Source of the DNA: Zerene cesonia
Taxonomy: Eukaryota; Arthropoda; Insecta; Lepidoptera; Pieridae
NCBI RefSeq assembly: GCF_012273895.1
Contig: NC_052122.1
Coordinates: forward strand, 8,804,001-8,868,000
DNA: 64,000 nucleotides
Direction of reading: 5' to 3'
Numbering within the stretch: position 1 is the first letter of the stretch; every line of letters begins with the position of its first letter. This document shows positions 23,851 through 35,893 of this stretch, piece after piece. Made by a program: the position numbers and the translations under genes. The notes beneath the pieces were generated by a model. The model saw only the letters and a list, made by a program, of their open reading frames with translations. It searched no databases and was not told the origin of the DNA.

Positions 23851-26319
23851 GTACATAGACTGTACTCTATAGACTTCCGGGTCTATTTTTATTATTTGTA
23901 AAAGATATTGTTGTACTACCTGAATTATAGGAAGAAAAATGTTTCTGTTTTAATAGAGTTCCAAACAGTATCTATAAAAAGCTATATAAACTTGTAAAAT
24001 TGCAGACCATATCTGTTAAGCTACTATATCAATTAATTCTTTCAATGGTTTCAGCGGCGAATATTCGTAATATCCATCATCTACGATCGGCATATTTTAA
24101 TTTCCTTATTAATCGTCAATCTGGATAATATCTTTCATTCCAGGAAGCACCCAATTCCCAAGACATACTGTCACGATGTCCTCTGCTTTGCGTGACGAGC
24201 GAAAGTAAGTCAGGCCGAAACTTTGACTTGTTACCCTAATTTCTTTTTATAGTATTTTGTCATTTCATGTGAAACGTTCCCTGATTTATAACACACCCAA
24301 AAGCCTATTCACCACGACTTGTCTATCAAATAAACATTCTTTGTAAAAAGTAAGTCGTAAAAACAATAAAAGTATATTTTCATTGCCTTCGGCTGTTCAT
24401 AACTTTCAGTGGTATTTATGAATTAATTCAGAGTTAAGCGCAGCCGACTGCGCAATTTGTCTGCAATAAAAGATATTTAACGCATTCCCTCGCTGTTCTT
24501 TACGTTAAACACAGTTTTGCCGAAACGTGCAGGAGCAGTAGGTAATCGATAATTATTGTCGTTTGCCGAAAGTCTTTGGCGTTGTAAAAAATCTAAATCT
24601 TAGGGATCTGTCGGAATTCTCCCACGTAAACGGTCCGCCATTATAAAGTCGAAGATTCTTGCCGAAAGTGGCTGTTAAATTTCTTACTGTTGCCATTTTA
24701 TTACACTGCCAACTCCCAGTTTAATATGCGTCGAAAAAATGCTAACAAAAAATAGGCGCCACCAAAGAGAATCTCGAATCGATGTACAATGCACCAACGA
24801 AATTTGAGCACAATGCAAAATGTGGGTCGAAATAAATTTGGAATTTGCGTCGCTGTGATAGAGTTGACAATCACGTGAACGCAATATTGTGTGTTTGTTG
24901 TTATTGTTGGAGATTGTACAGCAGTCGGATGCTTATATTACCATGTAGCGTATTTTTTACTTATATCTTTTGTAGGTTTGGGTTTTGTGTTAAAATACAC
25001 ACCTAAGTATCATTAGCTATAAACACGGTTCTTTGTATCTACCATTGGAAGAAATAAGGGCAATAAAGCGAGGAGATCGGTCTTCAACGGATAAAAGCGT
25101 GTCACGAATATACGAGCCGTGGTTCCGTAGCGACTTTATCTTAAATAATTCTATTTAAATGTTTGTATCTTTAAATTTCCAGTAGTATCCAACAAGTACA
25201 TGAAACGATTTATATTAAAGCTTTACTATACAGAAAATTTATTTCATTACGTAAAATTAAAAACGAAATCAACTTGATATTTAATATTAATAATAATCAT
25301 AATCTTCATATATTTGTCAAAATGTTGTTGCAAAACTTACTAAGAATCGCACATTTAACACTATTAAATAATTGAAACATACATAATTCAAATTATTTAT
25401 TAATAAATACATATCCCACAATTGATTTACTATTATATCCAAACAGCCAAACAAACTGAAAACCAAGCGTGCACCCACGCACCCCAGTTCAAATAACTGG
25501 CGCCTTATTAGGTTACTTTTGTTTTCAAATTTAATTGGACCTCCAGATAAGCTATCTTGATAATAAACGACGACCAATAAACGATACCGATATAGACAGT
25601 TCTAAGTCTTAGATAAGATGAGTTTAATAGTAGCGGTACTATACTGATTGGCATGTGGACATCCGTAGATAACATAACCTGTTTTACTATTGGGCTCCAA
25701 CGTGAACGGTGGGTATTTTTTTGTCAATTGTAAATTTAGGTTTATCTGGTTCCGCTGCGATTTTATCGGTTTGTATCCAATGTGTTATGTTCTAAAATGT
25801 TATGTTTTGTATTGCATTTCTATTATTTTATAGAGCGGTTTAATTCATTTTAAAGTACAGTGCGAATTGTATGGACAATATTTCATTGTTTCTCGTCTTA
25901 ATTTAATTGTAGCAAGTTAAACGACAATTTTGTATGATTTTAAATAACGCATTTTACATCGTTATTCTTGAATCGTGTAATACTTTTACTATTTAGTATT
26001 TCTAACTTAAAATGAATCCCAAATAAGGTTTTGCCTATATTACATAACTGTGGGTTCTATGTTTGATGGTTTTAATTTTGTTTAATATTATAAAATAATT
26101 AAAACAATTTTTTTTCCTAAATAATAATAATGGACGTTTCTATTTCGTTGAACTGAAAGCGTATGTAGCGTTATTACGAAATAATTAAAAAAGCTCAGGA
26201 TCAAATTAGAAAAAATCTTAAAAATTGGAGTAAAAATCTTCTTAATATCATGCGTATGTACTAATAACAATTTCATATCGCTCTTTAGATGTTTCGGTGA
26301 TATCATATTATGTATAACC
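23851..26319. other. Non-coding DNA; 24160-25130 is higher complexity
   Basis: No gene supported. The part at about 24160-25130 is unique and less AT-biased than what follows and could be regulatory. From 25140 to 26320 it is AT-rich and featureless. Confidence 0.35.
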
Positions 26320-26396
26320 AGCCGTGCCCCGCTATTTCACCCGGGTTAAGTCCGTATCCCGTAGGAATATCGGGATAAAAAGTTGCCTATATGTTG
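26320..26396 (-). mobile_element. Helitron-like element fragment, minus strand
   Basis: The plus strand reads GTGCCCCGCTATTTCACCCG, GTCCGTATCCCGTAGGAATA, CGGGATAAAAAGTTGCCTAT, the reverse complement of the 3' part of the element seen at 63380-63566. It breaks off abruptly at about 26396, next to an unrelated AAAGCTAGT at about 26416. Confidence 0.55.
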
Positions 26397-26736
26397 GCGA
26401 ATCCACGAGTGAAAAGCTAGTACTCACATGATGTACATTTGAAATATTTAACATGCAATTAAACTAATACACAAACACGGGCAATTCATATGAATCCCAA
26501 CACTTTAAGCCTATTTCTGATATATTCGGTCGACATTAATAAAACATTAATTTACGTATTTGCTGTATTTAACAAAAAGACATTGTTATTCTAATTAACT
26601 GAGTCATGTTATATGGAGCAAGGTTTAAATGCACGGTTAGTCAGAAGTCAGTACCACTAATTACTTATATGTTTACATTGACATGTTAAAAGCTTAATAC
26701 TTTTTCCAAAATATCTTTGAAACTACATATTATAAA
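26397..26736. other. AT-rich spacer
   Basis: Nothing recognised. Confidence 0.5.
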
Positions 26737-26943
26737 GTAGCTGCCCTCGCGGTTTTATTCGCGTAAGTGTGTGTCCCATAGGAATATCGGGATAAAAAAA
26801 ATATGAGTTATTCCAGTTGTCCATCTATCTACAAATTTCATTGCAATAGTTTTTGCGTGAAAGTGTATCAAACAACCATTCACACATACATACTCGTACA
26901 TCCATCCATACATACAATCTTTCACGTTTATAATATAAGTAGA
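26737..26943 (-). mobile_element. Decayed Helitron-like element, minus strand, ~207 bp
   Basis: It is the same family as 55399-55595: CGCGGTTTTATTCGCGTAAG, CATAGGAATATCGGGATAAA, TTATTCCAGTTGTCCA, AATTTCATTGCAA, GTTTTTGCGTGAAAG, TATAATATAAGTAGA. The terminal CTAG has mutated to GTAG. Many substitutions mark it as older than the copies at 55399 and 63380. Confidence 0.6.
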
Positions 26944-28304
26944 ATTTGACAAAATCATTTCGAAATTGGCCTAACTAATTACGAGGCAAATTTATAGTTA
27001 TGGTAAATATGGTTACGTCCTATAATTCTAATATAGATGTTTGTCATAGTTTCACGGGAAAACCACTGAAAGGATATTGATGCTACTTGGCAGCGATGCT
27101 AGCTTACGTACCAGAATAATACATGACCTTTAAAAAATTTTTGCTTCTGTCCGTAGTTAAACACGCGCGGCACCACTTAACCGGCAATAAGCTATTATAT
27201 ATTACTAAAAAGGACCATAATATCAAAGGAAATGCATTAATCCTTAATTTTTTTTTTGTATAAATCAGCGCTCTTATGTATAAAACCCATTATTCTAGTT
27301 CCGATAAATCGTCTAGTCAAAGCAATCTCTAACAAAACGTTAGCTAAAAAACATTAATAGGCACAGATAACAAAAACGCGTGTCTATCCCAAAAAAGTTA
27401 ATGCGTAGAAAAACTTACAATTCAGGCAATTTATTGCTGCTTTTAGCAAAAGGTTTACTGTTAACAAGACATCTTTTATTTAAATCTATATTTACGATTT
27501 CGAAATCGGCAATGTAAAGATAAGCCCGGGAATGCTGTTAAATCTCGTTACATTACTTAAAATTATTTTACAAAACGCAAAGCATTAATTATGACTTATA
27601 CACATTGTATTTGCCAATAAAAAAGGTGTTGAAATTTAATTATAGCCTGTCTAATATATATGTAAGCAAACGAAAGTATTACTAACGTTTTAACAAAAAA
27701 ACTTTTATTCTTTTTATGTGGAATTGAATGACACTTGCGCTCAGGTTGAAAGTAATGTGAAATTTTGTTGGAAATAATAAAAACAGCTATAGATTTATTT
27801 CACCAAAAGCCTCACTGGATGGCAGGAGATATCATTGTGCAATACGAACGAAACTTCACATTTACTGAAACCACGTGACCCTCATGAAAAGCGTACTCTG
27901 TATGAAACTTTTATTCTCAAAATAAAAGCGTATTAGCATATAACAAAGTAATGACATTAAAATCAATGTTTTTTTAAGATATTCCGATCAAAGGCGTATT
28001 AATTTAAAAGAACGCATTAATTTTTTTTCCATACCAACGTTTCGTAACGTAATCTTAAACAATTTCGTCATGTCCATCCGTCTGTCCGGATGTCACAGCC
28101 TTTTATCTTATAAGTATTAAATTTGATTCGAAAAAAAAAACATTAATTTAAAATGAGCTGATCAACAAATGCTTGAAGACCGATGTATCGCAAGAAATAT
28201 GAAACGTTTTATTTCGATGTCCTATTTTTATCCGTTGTTAAAGTATACAATGAAACATCATCGGCACTCCGTTACCACTGCAGAGATACTGGCCGGTTAT
28301 AAAG
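26944..28304. other. AT-rich non-coding DNA
   Basis: No gene supported. A CCATCCGTCTGTCC stretch near 28072 may be a scrap of the AGTTCCGTACCC repeat family. Confidence 0.45.
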
Positions 28305-28350
28305 GACGTTGGCCAAGTGCGGGAAGCAGAGTACGCGTGTCGTCACAATT
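28305..28350 (-). repeat. Relic of family B SINE, minus strand
   Basis: GTTGGCCAAGTGCGGG and GTGTCGTC keep the order and spacing of the family B 3' region (compare 23223-23270), with many changes. It is too short for more than a tentative call. Confidence 0.3.
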
Positions 28351-28524
28351 CGTCTCCAAAAGTTTTCAATGTTGCTTAGGAAGATGCATTGAACGCTTGG
28401 AATGGTAAATGGACTTGACATTAGTATCAATGGCAAGTACACCACTAATCTTTTGCCAACGACGTGCTAGTTATGACAGAGTCTCTGGAAATCTTGTATG
28501 TGGGAGTTTACAAGCGTCGCCACT

Positions 28525-28723
28525 AATGGGCCCAGCTCGCACCGGGAAAGTGCCACAACCCCACAGAAGACCGGCGTGAAATAGTAGCATGCTACTGTGT
28601 TTCGTAGTTTAAGTGGGGCAACCGAAGGCCCGTTACCCTTTCTTCGTCCTTCCCAGTCCTTTCCTTCTTTCCAGTCGTCAATCCTTTATCCTAATCCCTC
28701 AGTTTCGCGCTATGACATAAAAA
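28525..28723 (+). mobile_element. Metulj-like SINE (family A) with 3' deletion
   Basis: GGGCCCAGCTCGCACCGGG, AGACCGGCGTGAAATAG, the pyrimidine-rich centre, then a jump to CGCTATGACATAAAAA. The usual GCTTACCATCAGGCG segment is absent, so the copy has an internal 3' deletion. Confidence 0.65.
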
Positions 28724-28915
28724 GATCAAATAAAAACTGGGGAAATCCATAGGAGAACCGCAATCACTGACAGAACTAAAAATTGGATCATACTCATATC
28801 AGCTCATATTCAAAGTGGATCAGCTTCATGTTAAAATTAAAACTATTATTTGTTTTGGCCGACCACCATTAGACTTCATTTATTTTCTTTTTAAAGGCAC
28901 GTAGTGGCGATGAGC

Positions 28916-29056
28916 TGGGTACGTGACCGTCGAACCCATGGCCGTTGAGGGAGAAAGCTTCTAGAGTGGAACCACGTACTTACTGGACGACGAAGCGTGG
29001 GACGACCTCCCACAAGGTAGACGGATAATTCTGTTGACAAGGAGCTGCTGCTGAGC
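28916..29056 (+). pseudogene. Dead RTE-type LINE reverse-transcriptase C-terminal fragment
   Basis: Reading the plus strand from 28916 in one frame gives a peptide with GRRSVGRPPTR at about 28981-29013, preceded by a GRKLLEW-like stretch and followed by T-D. This is the layout of the C-terminal tail of reverse transcriptases of RTE/BovB-class non-LTR retrotransposons, where the family has W-x-GRKVLEW, then GRRSVGRPPTRWTDD. Two tryptophan positions have become stop codons (TGA and TAG), the catalytic domain is absent and homology fades after about 29050. The open frame on the opposite strand (28891-29235) is only its shadow. Class is from remembered motif similarity and is moderately secure. 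Confidence 0.6.
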
Positions 29057-29551
29057 TGCTGGTTGCTGCCTCTCGGTAGTAGGTCATTCTGGAACTCTTT
29101 ACAGGAGCTTTTTTCGAAGATCTTTGCAGCTCTTAGCAAAGAAAAAAGGTAGAAGACAAATATATGTGTAATGACGATACTTATATATCTGATTTCATTC
29201 ATTACAACGGAACCCTTTACAGCTTTAATAAGCATTTGAAGTTTTTTTCATACCTATTTGTTACGCTATACTATGCTACATGGCTTAACATGGTGAACAT
29301 AACGTATCAAACAGGTGTTTTGTAATTGCCATACTATATCATTATAGTCGATAACCGACATAATTAATGAAGTGCGGAAAATTGGAAGTATTATTAATAT
29401 CAATGTTTAAATTTAGTTCATCTTTTATCGTAAAAGATAAGGAATAAAAACATCCAGGTAGAAAACCTTAAATAATACCGTGTGACATGTACTGTCTAAA
29501 ATATCTGATATTACTAGACTTCATTGCTAAGTGCTTTGGTTTATTCTAGTT
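29057..29551. other. AT-rich non-coding DNA
   Basis: Nothing recognised. Confidence 0.5.
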
Positions 29552-29793
29552 AGAGTTCCGTACCCAAATGGTAAATCGGGACTCTATTAATAACTTCGCT
29601 TTCCATCTGTCCGTCCGTATGTCACCAGGCTATATCTCATGAACCGTGATAGACAGACACTTGAACTTTGTCAAACAGAAATAGATCATGTATTTTGTGC
29701 TCGAAAAATATTGGTGTCCAATTTTTTTGTAATTGCTCTTTAGTTTATTTGTACGGAATCGCGCGTGACGCGAGACAGACTCATACTTGACTG
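29552..29793 (+). repeat. Second copy of AGTTCCGTACCC repeat
   Basis: GAGTTCCGTACCCAAATGGT, CGGGACTCTATTA, CCGTCCGTATGTCACCAGGC, TATATCTCATGAACCGTGAT and a decayed CAGACTCATACTTGACTG end, all in the same order as at 13065-13342. Confidence 0.6.
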
Positions 29794-30056
29794 ATTTCTA
29801 TAATATCAGTCTATCGATGACAGATTCTAATAAAGTTGAACGCTTCTGTGTCCACACAAAGACGAATGGAAGATTATAATACATATGTACATTGTATATT
29901 GCACAGTCTGTCTTATTGTATGCTTTTTTCTGGGTCAAACAAAACAGTAGAGTTATTTTCGTGTTTAATATTGTTTGACCCGGATTGATTATACAATATA
30001 CTATGCAAAATTATTTAGTAATATTCCGAATATTTGGACACATATGTAGCGAGTAT
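29794..30056. other. AT-rich spacer
   Basis: Nothing recognised. Confidence 0.5.
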
Positions 30057-30158
30057 CATGGGCGTACCCAGGTTCTGGGTTAGGGGAGGACAAATCAAAT
30101 TTTTTAAGCCAGGTCCCGCGCGCTTGTTCCCCCCCTTTCTCCCCTGGGTACGCCCATG
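30057..30158. repeat. 102-bp foldback element with 16-bp perfect inverted ends
   Basis: The left end CATGGGCGTACCCAGG (30057-30072) is the exact reverse complement of the right end CCTGGGTACGCCCATG (30143-30158). The interior includes a C-rich run and no coding potential. Structure suits a tiny MITE or a foldback. The GGCGTACCCAGG word is common in arthropod repeats, so two head-to-head fragments are also possible. I see no clear target duplication. Confidence 0.6.
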
Positions 30159-30901
30159 GCGCGTATCATATATGTATATTATTTATCTATAGCATTTACC
30201 AAAATTACGTGGCCATACTTACCTTAGAACTACCCACGATTTCAACAAAAGAAGACAATTTCCTTGCTAGCTTAGATAGTAATTGTTTTTTAGATAATAT
30301 GGTCAGTCCTAAGTACAGACTATATAACAAACCTCATCAAAACATAATACTTGGTCTTTAAAGTGATAAACTCTGATAATAATTAATTATTGTTCCCATT
30401 TTGTTGTCCTGTGGTATTAAATAGGGCAGAGGTCAGCCGACCGACCCAAAACTAACAAAATGCTCATTTGAATTGCCAACTATGAAATTATGAATATTTG
30501 CATTGTTATTAATCCGACAGTATTCATTTAACACTGAATAATTTTACCTTGTTATAAGGTGCATAATGGTATTGTCTGTTTAAATTATTCAGTTTGGATT
30601 TTAATTATACGAAGCGCTTGGTGCTATTTTAACATCGGTAAAATAATCCGTAATGAGGCTTGTTTCAAATGTTTACTACAAAAATTCATTGTTGTTGGGA
30701 AAAGCGTCATTTTTGGCGTAGCTTCATGACTTAGTGGGATTCGAGCTGCATGTATATCAGGGTAGCTAGGGTACTTGTACATTTTTTTCTGATGTTTTGA
30801 TTGCTATAGTCTGCAGAGTCTTTCAAGAAGGGAAATGAGGAACTAAAGATAGCAATATTTTGTCGTCTATAATATATTGTAATCAAAAAAGCGCTTTTAG
30901 C
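30159..30901. other. AT-rich non-coding DNA
   Basis: Nothing recognised. Confidence 0.5.
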
Positions 30902-31010
30902 AATATTATTAATGCGAGAGTTACTCTGTCTGTCTCTTCTTCACACCTAAACCTAGGAGCATAGGATAGTTTTTTTCATGGAAATTTAACGGGAACAGGA
31001 ATTATGAGGA
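30902..31010 (+). mobile_element. Fragment of Helitron-like element (14760 type)
   Basis: ACTCTGTCTGTCTCTTCTTC, ACACCTAAACC, GCATAGGATAGTTTTTTTCA and AACGGGAACAGGAATTATG follow the interior order of the element at 14760-15027. Both ends are lost. Confidence 0.45.
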
Positions 31011-31942
31011 TCAACCCCGAGACTGACCATCTTTTCGTTTAACTACTTCATGAAACAATTAACATAAGCAGTAGTTGCCCCTAGCATTTTTGAAATTTAG
31101 TTGGTAGCATCATCAGACTCTGTTGTTATCATAGTACCACCCTTTCTTCTTCTTCTATCCAAACAAAGAAATCTCCAAGTAAAGACGAAGTTATCACCGA
31201 ACGCATATATACATATATATTATTATGTGTAACGATTTTTGTCTGATGTTAAGTGTTTTAAACATACATCATCTGTCTATCTATATTAAAACTTTCTTCA
31301 ATGTCCATTGGGCATCAACCCAAAGCTCTAAGCAACAATTAATTACAATATTTTTGAAAGAAATATTGAAGAAGGATTTATATATTACTATCTATCCTAC
31401 ATATTTCCATGACATTTACTTTATTTTTTTTTTTCATGTGAGATAATTGTATAAGTGGTATTATTGTGAAAGTTATGTACACCCATAATTGACAAATACA
31501 ATGAGATAAGATGATTTAATGTAATGTCTGTAGTTTAAATGTAATATGTATTTGTTGGTGGTGTTCCATAATATTAAATAAATAATTGACATTGTTAAAT
31601 GGCGACGCATTGTACTAGTCAACAAATTTGATGGTAAAAGTTAACGAAGTTTGCTCAAACTGTTGGCGCACGCTTCCGTGCAATTGAATAATTTAGTGAA
31701 TATCGTTGTTCCAAACGGTATTGTTCAATGGTGTTCTATTTGCAGATGAAATGAGAATAAGATTTAGAATTTCCACCTGCGCTGTCCAAACATTTTCCAA
31801 ACTATTAGGTACATATATGTGAAATCGAATTAAAACTTAAAACATTTCAATGATACGGACACACTGTAGAAAAAGAATTGCTTGGTTCCAATACGAAATA
31901 ATATTACCAGTGGCTCTATTTTAAAAGTTCTATAAATAATTT
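31011..31942. other. AT-rich non-coding DNA
   Basis: Nothing recognised. Confidence 0.5.
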
Positions 31943-32195
31943 ACCGGCGTGAAATAGTGGCATGCCACTGTGTTTCGTACGGTGAGTGGGGGAGCCGGAG
32001 GCCCGTTTCCTTTTTCTCACCCGTCCCAGTCCATTCCCTCTTTCCAGTCGTTAATCCATTCCTTTTCCCTTACCCCAAAAAAGCGGGCAGCGCATTCGCA
32101 GAGGTCCTACCATTGCGAATGTTCATGGCCGGTGGTGATCGCTTACCATCAGGCGAACCACCAGCTCAGTTGCCCGCTATGACATAAAAAAAAAA
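31943..32195 (+). mobile_element. Metulj-like SINE (family A), 5'-truncated
   Basis: It starts at ACCGGCGTGAAATAGTGG and continues through GTGAGTGGGGGAGCCGGAGG, AAAGCGGGCAGCGCATTCG, GCTTACCATCAGGCGAACCA and TTGCCCGCTATGACAT to a ten-A tail at 32186-32195. The head (CGAGCACGCTTCGG) is absent. Differences from the 14289 copy in the middle suggest a distinct subfamily. Confidence 0.75.
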
Positions 32196-32431
32196 TAAGG
32201 CTATATTACTAAAGCATATAGTATCCTACTCCGTAATATCTTTTATTGATTATTTTACCAAGCACCTCTTTTGGTACTACTAACTGTAAGATAAATGATT
32301 TCCATTATATTTGTTTACGAAATTGCGTACGTCAGAATCATGAAGACTATTAAGTATTTAATTTTTCGAAAATACTGCATTCAAATGTAATTTTTCATTA
32401 TTTCCTGATTTGAAACATATTTACACATACA

Positions 32432-32610
32432 TATCCTTTTCCCTACCCTTCCCAATCTTTCCTTTCTTCCTCCCGTCAATCCTTTCTTAATACCTTTCCA
32501 ATTTAAGTCCACAATCCATTTGTAGCGATGTATGTTCTGCAATCGACTTTACGCCTCTCCAAATGTTCATGGGCGGTGGGAGCGCTTACTATCAGGTGAC
32601 CCACCAGCTC
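32432..32610 (+). mobile_element. Metulj-like SINE (family A), 3' half
   Basis: CCCTACCCTTCCCAATC, CAATCCATTTGTAGCGATG, CTTTACGCCTCTCC, GCTTACTATCAGGTGACCCA, CCAGCTCC. It has no A tail, and it lies only 236 bases from another family A copy in the same orientation. Confidence 0.65.
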
Positions 32611-33625
32611 CAGCTGGTTTCGCCGTGCAGTCCAAGGAATTATTTATGGGATTGAGGTGTTTCTACTTTAACCGTGGTAAGAAGTAGTACTCCTAACTAT
32701 TACCTGACATAGAAACCATACGATAAAATGATGCGACGAGAAAGCATAAAAGAACTTCGTGTCAGCAAGGTATTTAGTATATTAAAGAAATATTAAAATG
32801 ATACCCGCCGCTGTATTTTCAGAACGTTCCCACTATGTTATATATCTTTACTTCCACCGACTTAAGAAGTTTATAACAAATGAGTTATAAACCAATATAA
32901 TAAATATTTAATGTTATTTCCTAACAAAACTTTAAAAACAACGCAGTAAATTTTAACGCATGACGTTATTATGTGATCAATACATGACTCAATATTTGCT
33001 TCTGACTTCTAGTACTTAGAGTATCTTTAGACTTTTAAAGGTACCTAAAGAGATTTGCGTTCAGCAATATGGGGAATAACAAAAACCAGTTTTCAATCCG
33101 TTAATGTTTTCTATTGTTAATTTATTTTAAATATTGTAAAATCAAACCCATTGTTACACAAAATATCAGGCTTTTTTGTCATTTGATATTCACCAATTTA
33201 CGTGATGTATTCTTTTTTCACAATCTCTCTTATCTCGCTATGATAATTACTAATAGTGTATATATTTTAGATGTTCTTATATGGAGAAGCACGCTCTCAA
33301 CTTCATTTTTTTCTATAAAATTTTTCTACTATTTCATTGAAGGGCAAGAACACCGACAGGATAAATTCCAACTAGATTGCATTCATCGCATACGCTTGGA
33401 ACAAAAGAAAATATGTTCCACGACTTCATTCCGTCTCATAGCTGGTATGGAGTTTTATTTCAACAATTAAGATTATGAAGACTATGAAAGTGAAAGAAGA
33501 TAGGAATCGAAAGTACAAATCGGGTGAAAATATGATTGATGTTTCATTATTTTTCAGGTGCCAGTACAATCTTTACACATATGAAGCAAGTGGAAATAGT
33601 CCATTAAATTGTTTATATGAGATAT
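32611..33625. other. Non-coding DNA
   Basis: A 118-codon open frame at 33114-33470 (+) is AT-rich, has no recognisable motif and is treated as chance. Nothing else recognised. Confidence 0.45.
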
Positions 33626-33803
33626 GTAGCTGTGACCCGCATCGTCACTCGTGTGGTACCTGGTTAAAAATTAGCCTATGTGCTAATACAGACTATAATC
33701 TATCTCTGCACCGAATTTTTTTACACTTTCAACATTTTTGAGTGAAAGAGCAACGAACATCCATCCATAGTAACAAACATTCGCGCTTATAATATTTATG
33801 GGA
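33626..33803 (-). mobile_element. Helitron-like element, minus strand, 178 bp
   Basis: The left edge GTAGCTG stands for a mutated CTAG 3' end. The right edge is TTATAATATTTATGGGA followed by T, matching the TC start of the family on the minus strand. Interior: TAGCCTATGTGCTAATACAG, CTATAATCTATCTCTGCACC, TGAGTGAAAGAGCAACG. This is a distinct subfamily sharing ends with 55399-55595. Confidence 0.5.
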
Positions 33804-35754
33804 TATATTAACTATTATAATAATCATAAAATAATTATCGTTCTCCTCGTAGTTTGTACCGAGATGCCTCATTTAATTACATATACGTGAGTTTATTTAT
33901 TTTGCCCCGAATACATATATGGATAACCAACCACCCCCAAAATAGCTTTTTTCAAATACAACATTATGCAAAATTATCTCAAAATCTGCCCAGCAGTTTT
34001 ACTCGATTAATGCACATTCGTACAGCCAACAGATAATCAAAATTAAAACAATGATTGACCATTGTTTTATGCTCTATATTGTACTATAATTACTCTTTAA
34101 AAAATATTTAATCCAAAGAAGTGATCAGGGTTTTATTACATATACCTATAGACAACTCAAGAAAAGATCACACAAGCCATACAACGTTCCGTGAACGCAA
34201 TACAAAATCTCAACCTGAATCAATCCCAGCATAAAGGACGAAGCAGTTTAATACGTCCGTATCGATGGAGCAAAACAAGTAGAGACATACAGTAACGTTT
34301 AATCAGTCTATCCCGCACGGGGGGAGACTTCTAAATGACCATCCCCCTGTAAACCCGTGCCGTATCCGCAAACACCATACTCGGTAAGTGCGGCAAATGA
34401 TCGAGCCTTGCTGAGTGTAGACTTCCCTTAAAAAACGTTCCGTGAGTTTTGAAAATGGAATGGAGAATAACTGTTAACTGGTTTAAATTTGGAATGGTTG
34501 AGGTGAATTGACGATTTTGAGTTATTCTACGTATATTGTCACTTCGGAGGTTAATATATGTCACTATTGAATTCTTTCAACGCTGAAGTGTCGTGCTTAT
34601 CTGCTGTGAATTGTGTACATAAAGATATTGTAGGCTTTTAAAACTATAGAATAAGTGTTCAATATTATCTCAAACTGCAGTGCATTATAATTAAATTGAT
34701 TTGCTATTATTTTATGTAACAACATATGTTCAACTAAAATCTATCCGAACACAGAAACATAGATTTTCACACGTTCAATTAGCGTGTGTAACATTTTAAC
34801 ACAAATTTTGCGCATTTATTAATTTGTATTAATAATTATTCGCCTAGCTATGTGAATTCGAAATACTTTAATTGCGCATTTAACGTAAAACCGCTTAGTA
34901 CTCGTCTAACCGCTCTTACGTCTGTGGTGCTCGTTTCCTGTGTTGTCGCACCCCCTCCCCAAGAGGTCGCCCGCCCACCCGGATTCATTTCTGCTTTTCG
35001 CTACTCTTTTTTGTCTTAAACTGTTTTTCGAACTTGTCCTCCCTCCGAAGAAAATGTTTACCTACTTATTTCACTGATTCTTCTTGCCTTTGTAAGCTTA
35101 CTTCATTGCTAATGAAATAGAGGTTTTTTTTGTCTTTAAGCTCTTTTTAGATTACGTTTATTTGATACGGATCTTAAGCGCCCAGTCGTTAGCATAAATT
35201 GTTTGTTCTGGTACAACCTTTTGCAGTTTTAGTAAGTTTATTTAGATAACTCAGATTTTAAATTAGGCCTTAGTATGCCGTGTCGTTGTATTTTAAATTG
35301 GATTAAGTTTCCTATAAAGGTATGTAATACAATAGATTGTTCCATAAATAATACACCATTTACACCATTTGTTACTTTGTTATCTGGAGTACATCTAATT
35401 GAAATTTTTTAATTACTTATTATTAAAAAAAATTATATGAAAATAAAAAATATTGTCATTTAAGTTATATTCGTACATAGACTATTTCTTTAAATGGTTT
35501 AAAATCACACACACAAGGTCAGTTATTACGCACACTATATTTAAATGAGATTATATTCATAATCACGTGAACAGCCAATGGACTAAAATGAAATGCTTAC
35601 TTATCAGTTTCATTGTTTTAATTTATTGACGTCAGTAAATTAGTGATTTTTAACGGACTTTCGCGATTCTTTATACTGAATTTGAAACATCAGACCCTTG
35701 TTTTACATAATTTTCATAAGTGTGTACCTATTCATCGATTTTTTTATTTGCAAA
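33804..35754. other. Non-coding DNA
   Basis: No gene supported. Around 34311-34367 GCACGGGGGGA and CCCGTGC form a small imperfect inverted repeat. A pyrimidine-rich stretch lies at 34920-35050. A TGACGTCA palindrome is at 35627-35634, in the spacer. Confidence 0.4.
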
Positions 35755-35893
35755 CTAGCTTTTTCTCGCGTCCTTCCTTTTGAAGTATTTCCTTTTGAAT
35801 CACTCTATACATCAAAATCCGTCGTGCAGTTTCAAAGATATAAGCATACATAGGGACAGACGCGGGTAGCTACTGCGCTTTATACTATGTGGC
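35755..35893 (-). mobile_element. Short element fragment ending CTAG, minus strand
   Basis: The plus strand opens CTAGCTTTTTCTCGCG after an A and contains CATCAAAATCCGTCGTGCAG, AAAGATATAAGCATACATAG, GGACAGACGCGGGTAGC and TTTATACTATGT, a series I recognise from lepidopteran short elements. The 5' end is unclear. Confidence 0.45.

Noticed and set aside
28891..29235. 114-codon open frame on the minus strand
   Set aside because: It is antisense to a decayed RTE reverse-transcriptase fragment on the plus strand; its Arg/Pro-rich stretch mirrors GRRSVGRPPTR.
33114..33470. 118-codon plus-strand frame rich in Phe/Ile
   Set aside because: No ATG-context support, no domain, typical chance frame in AT-rich DNA.
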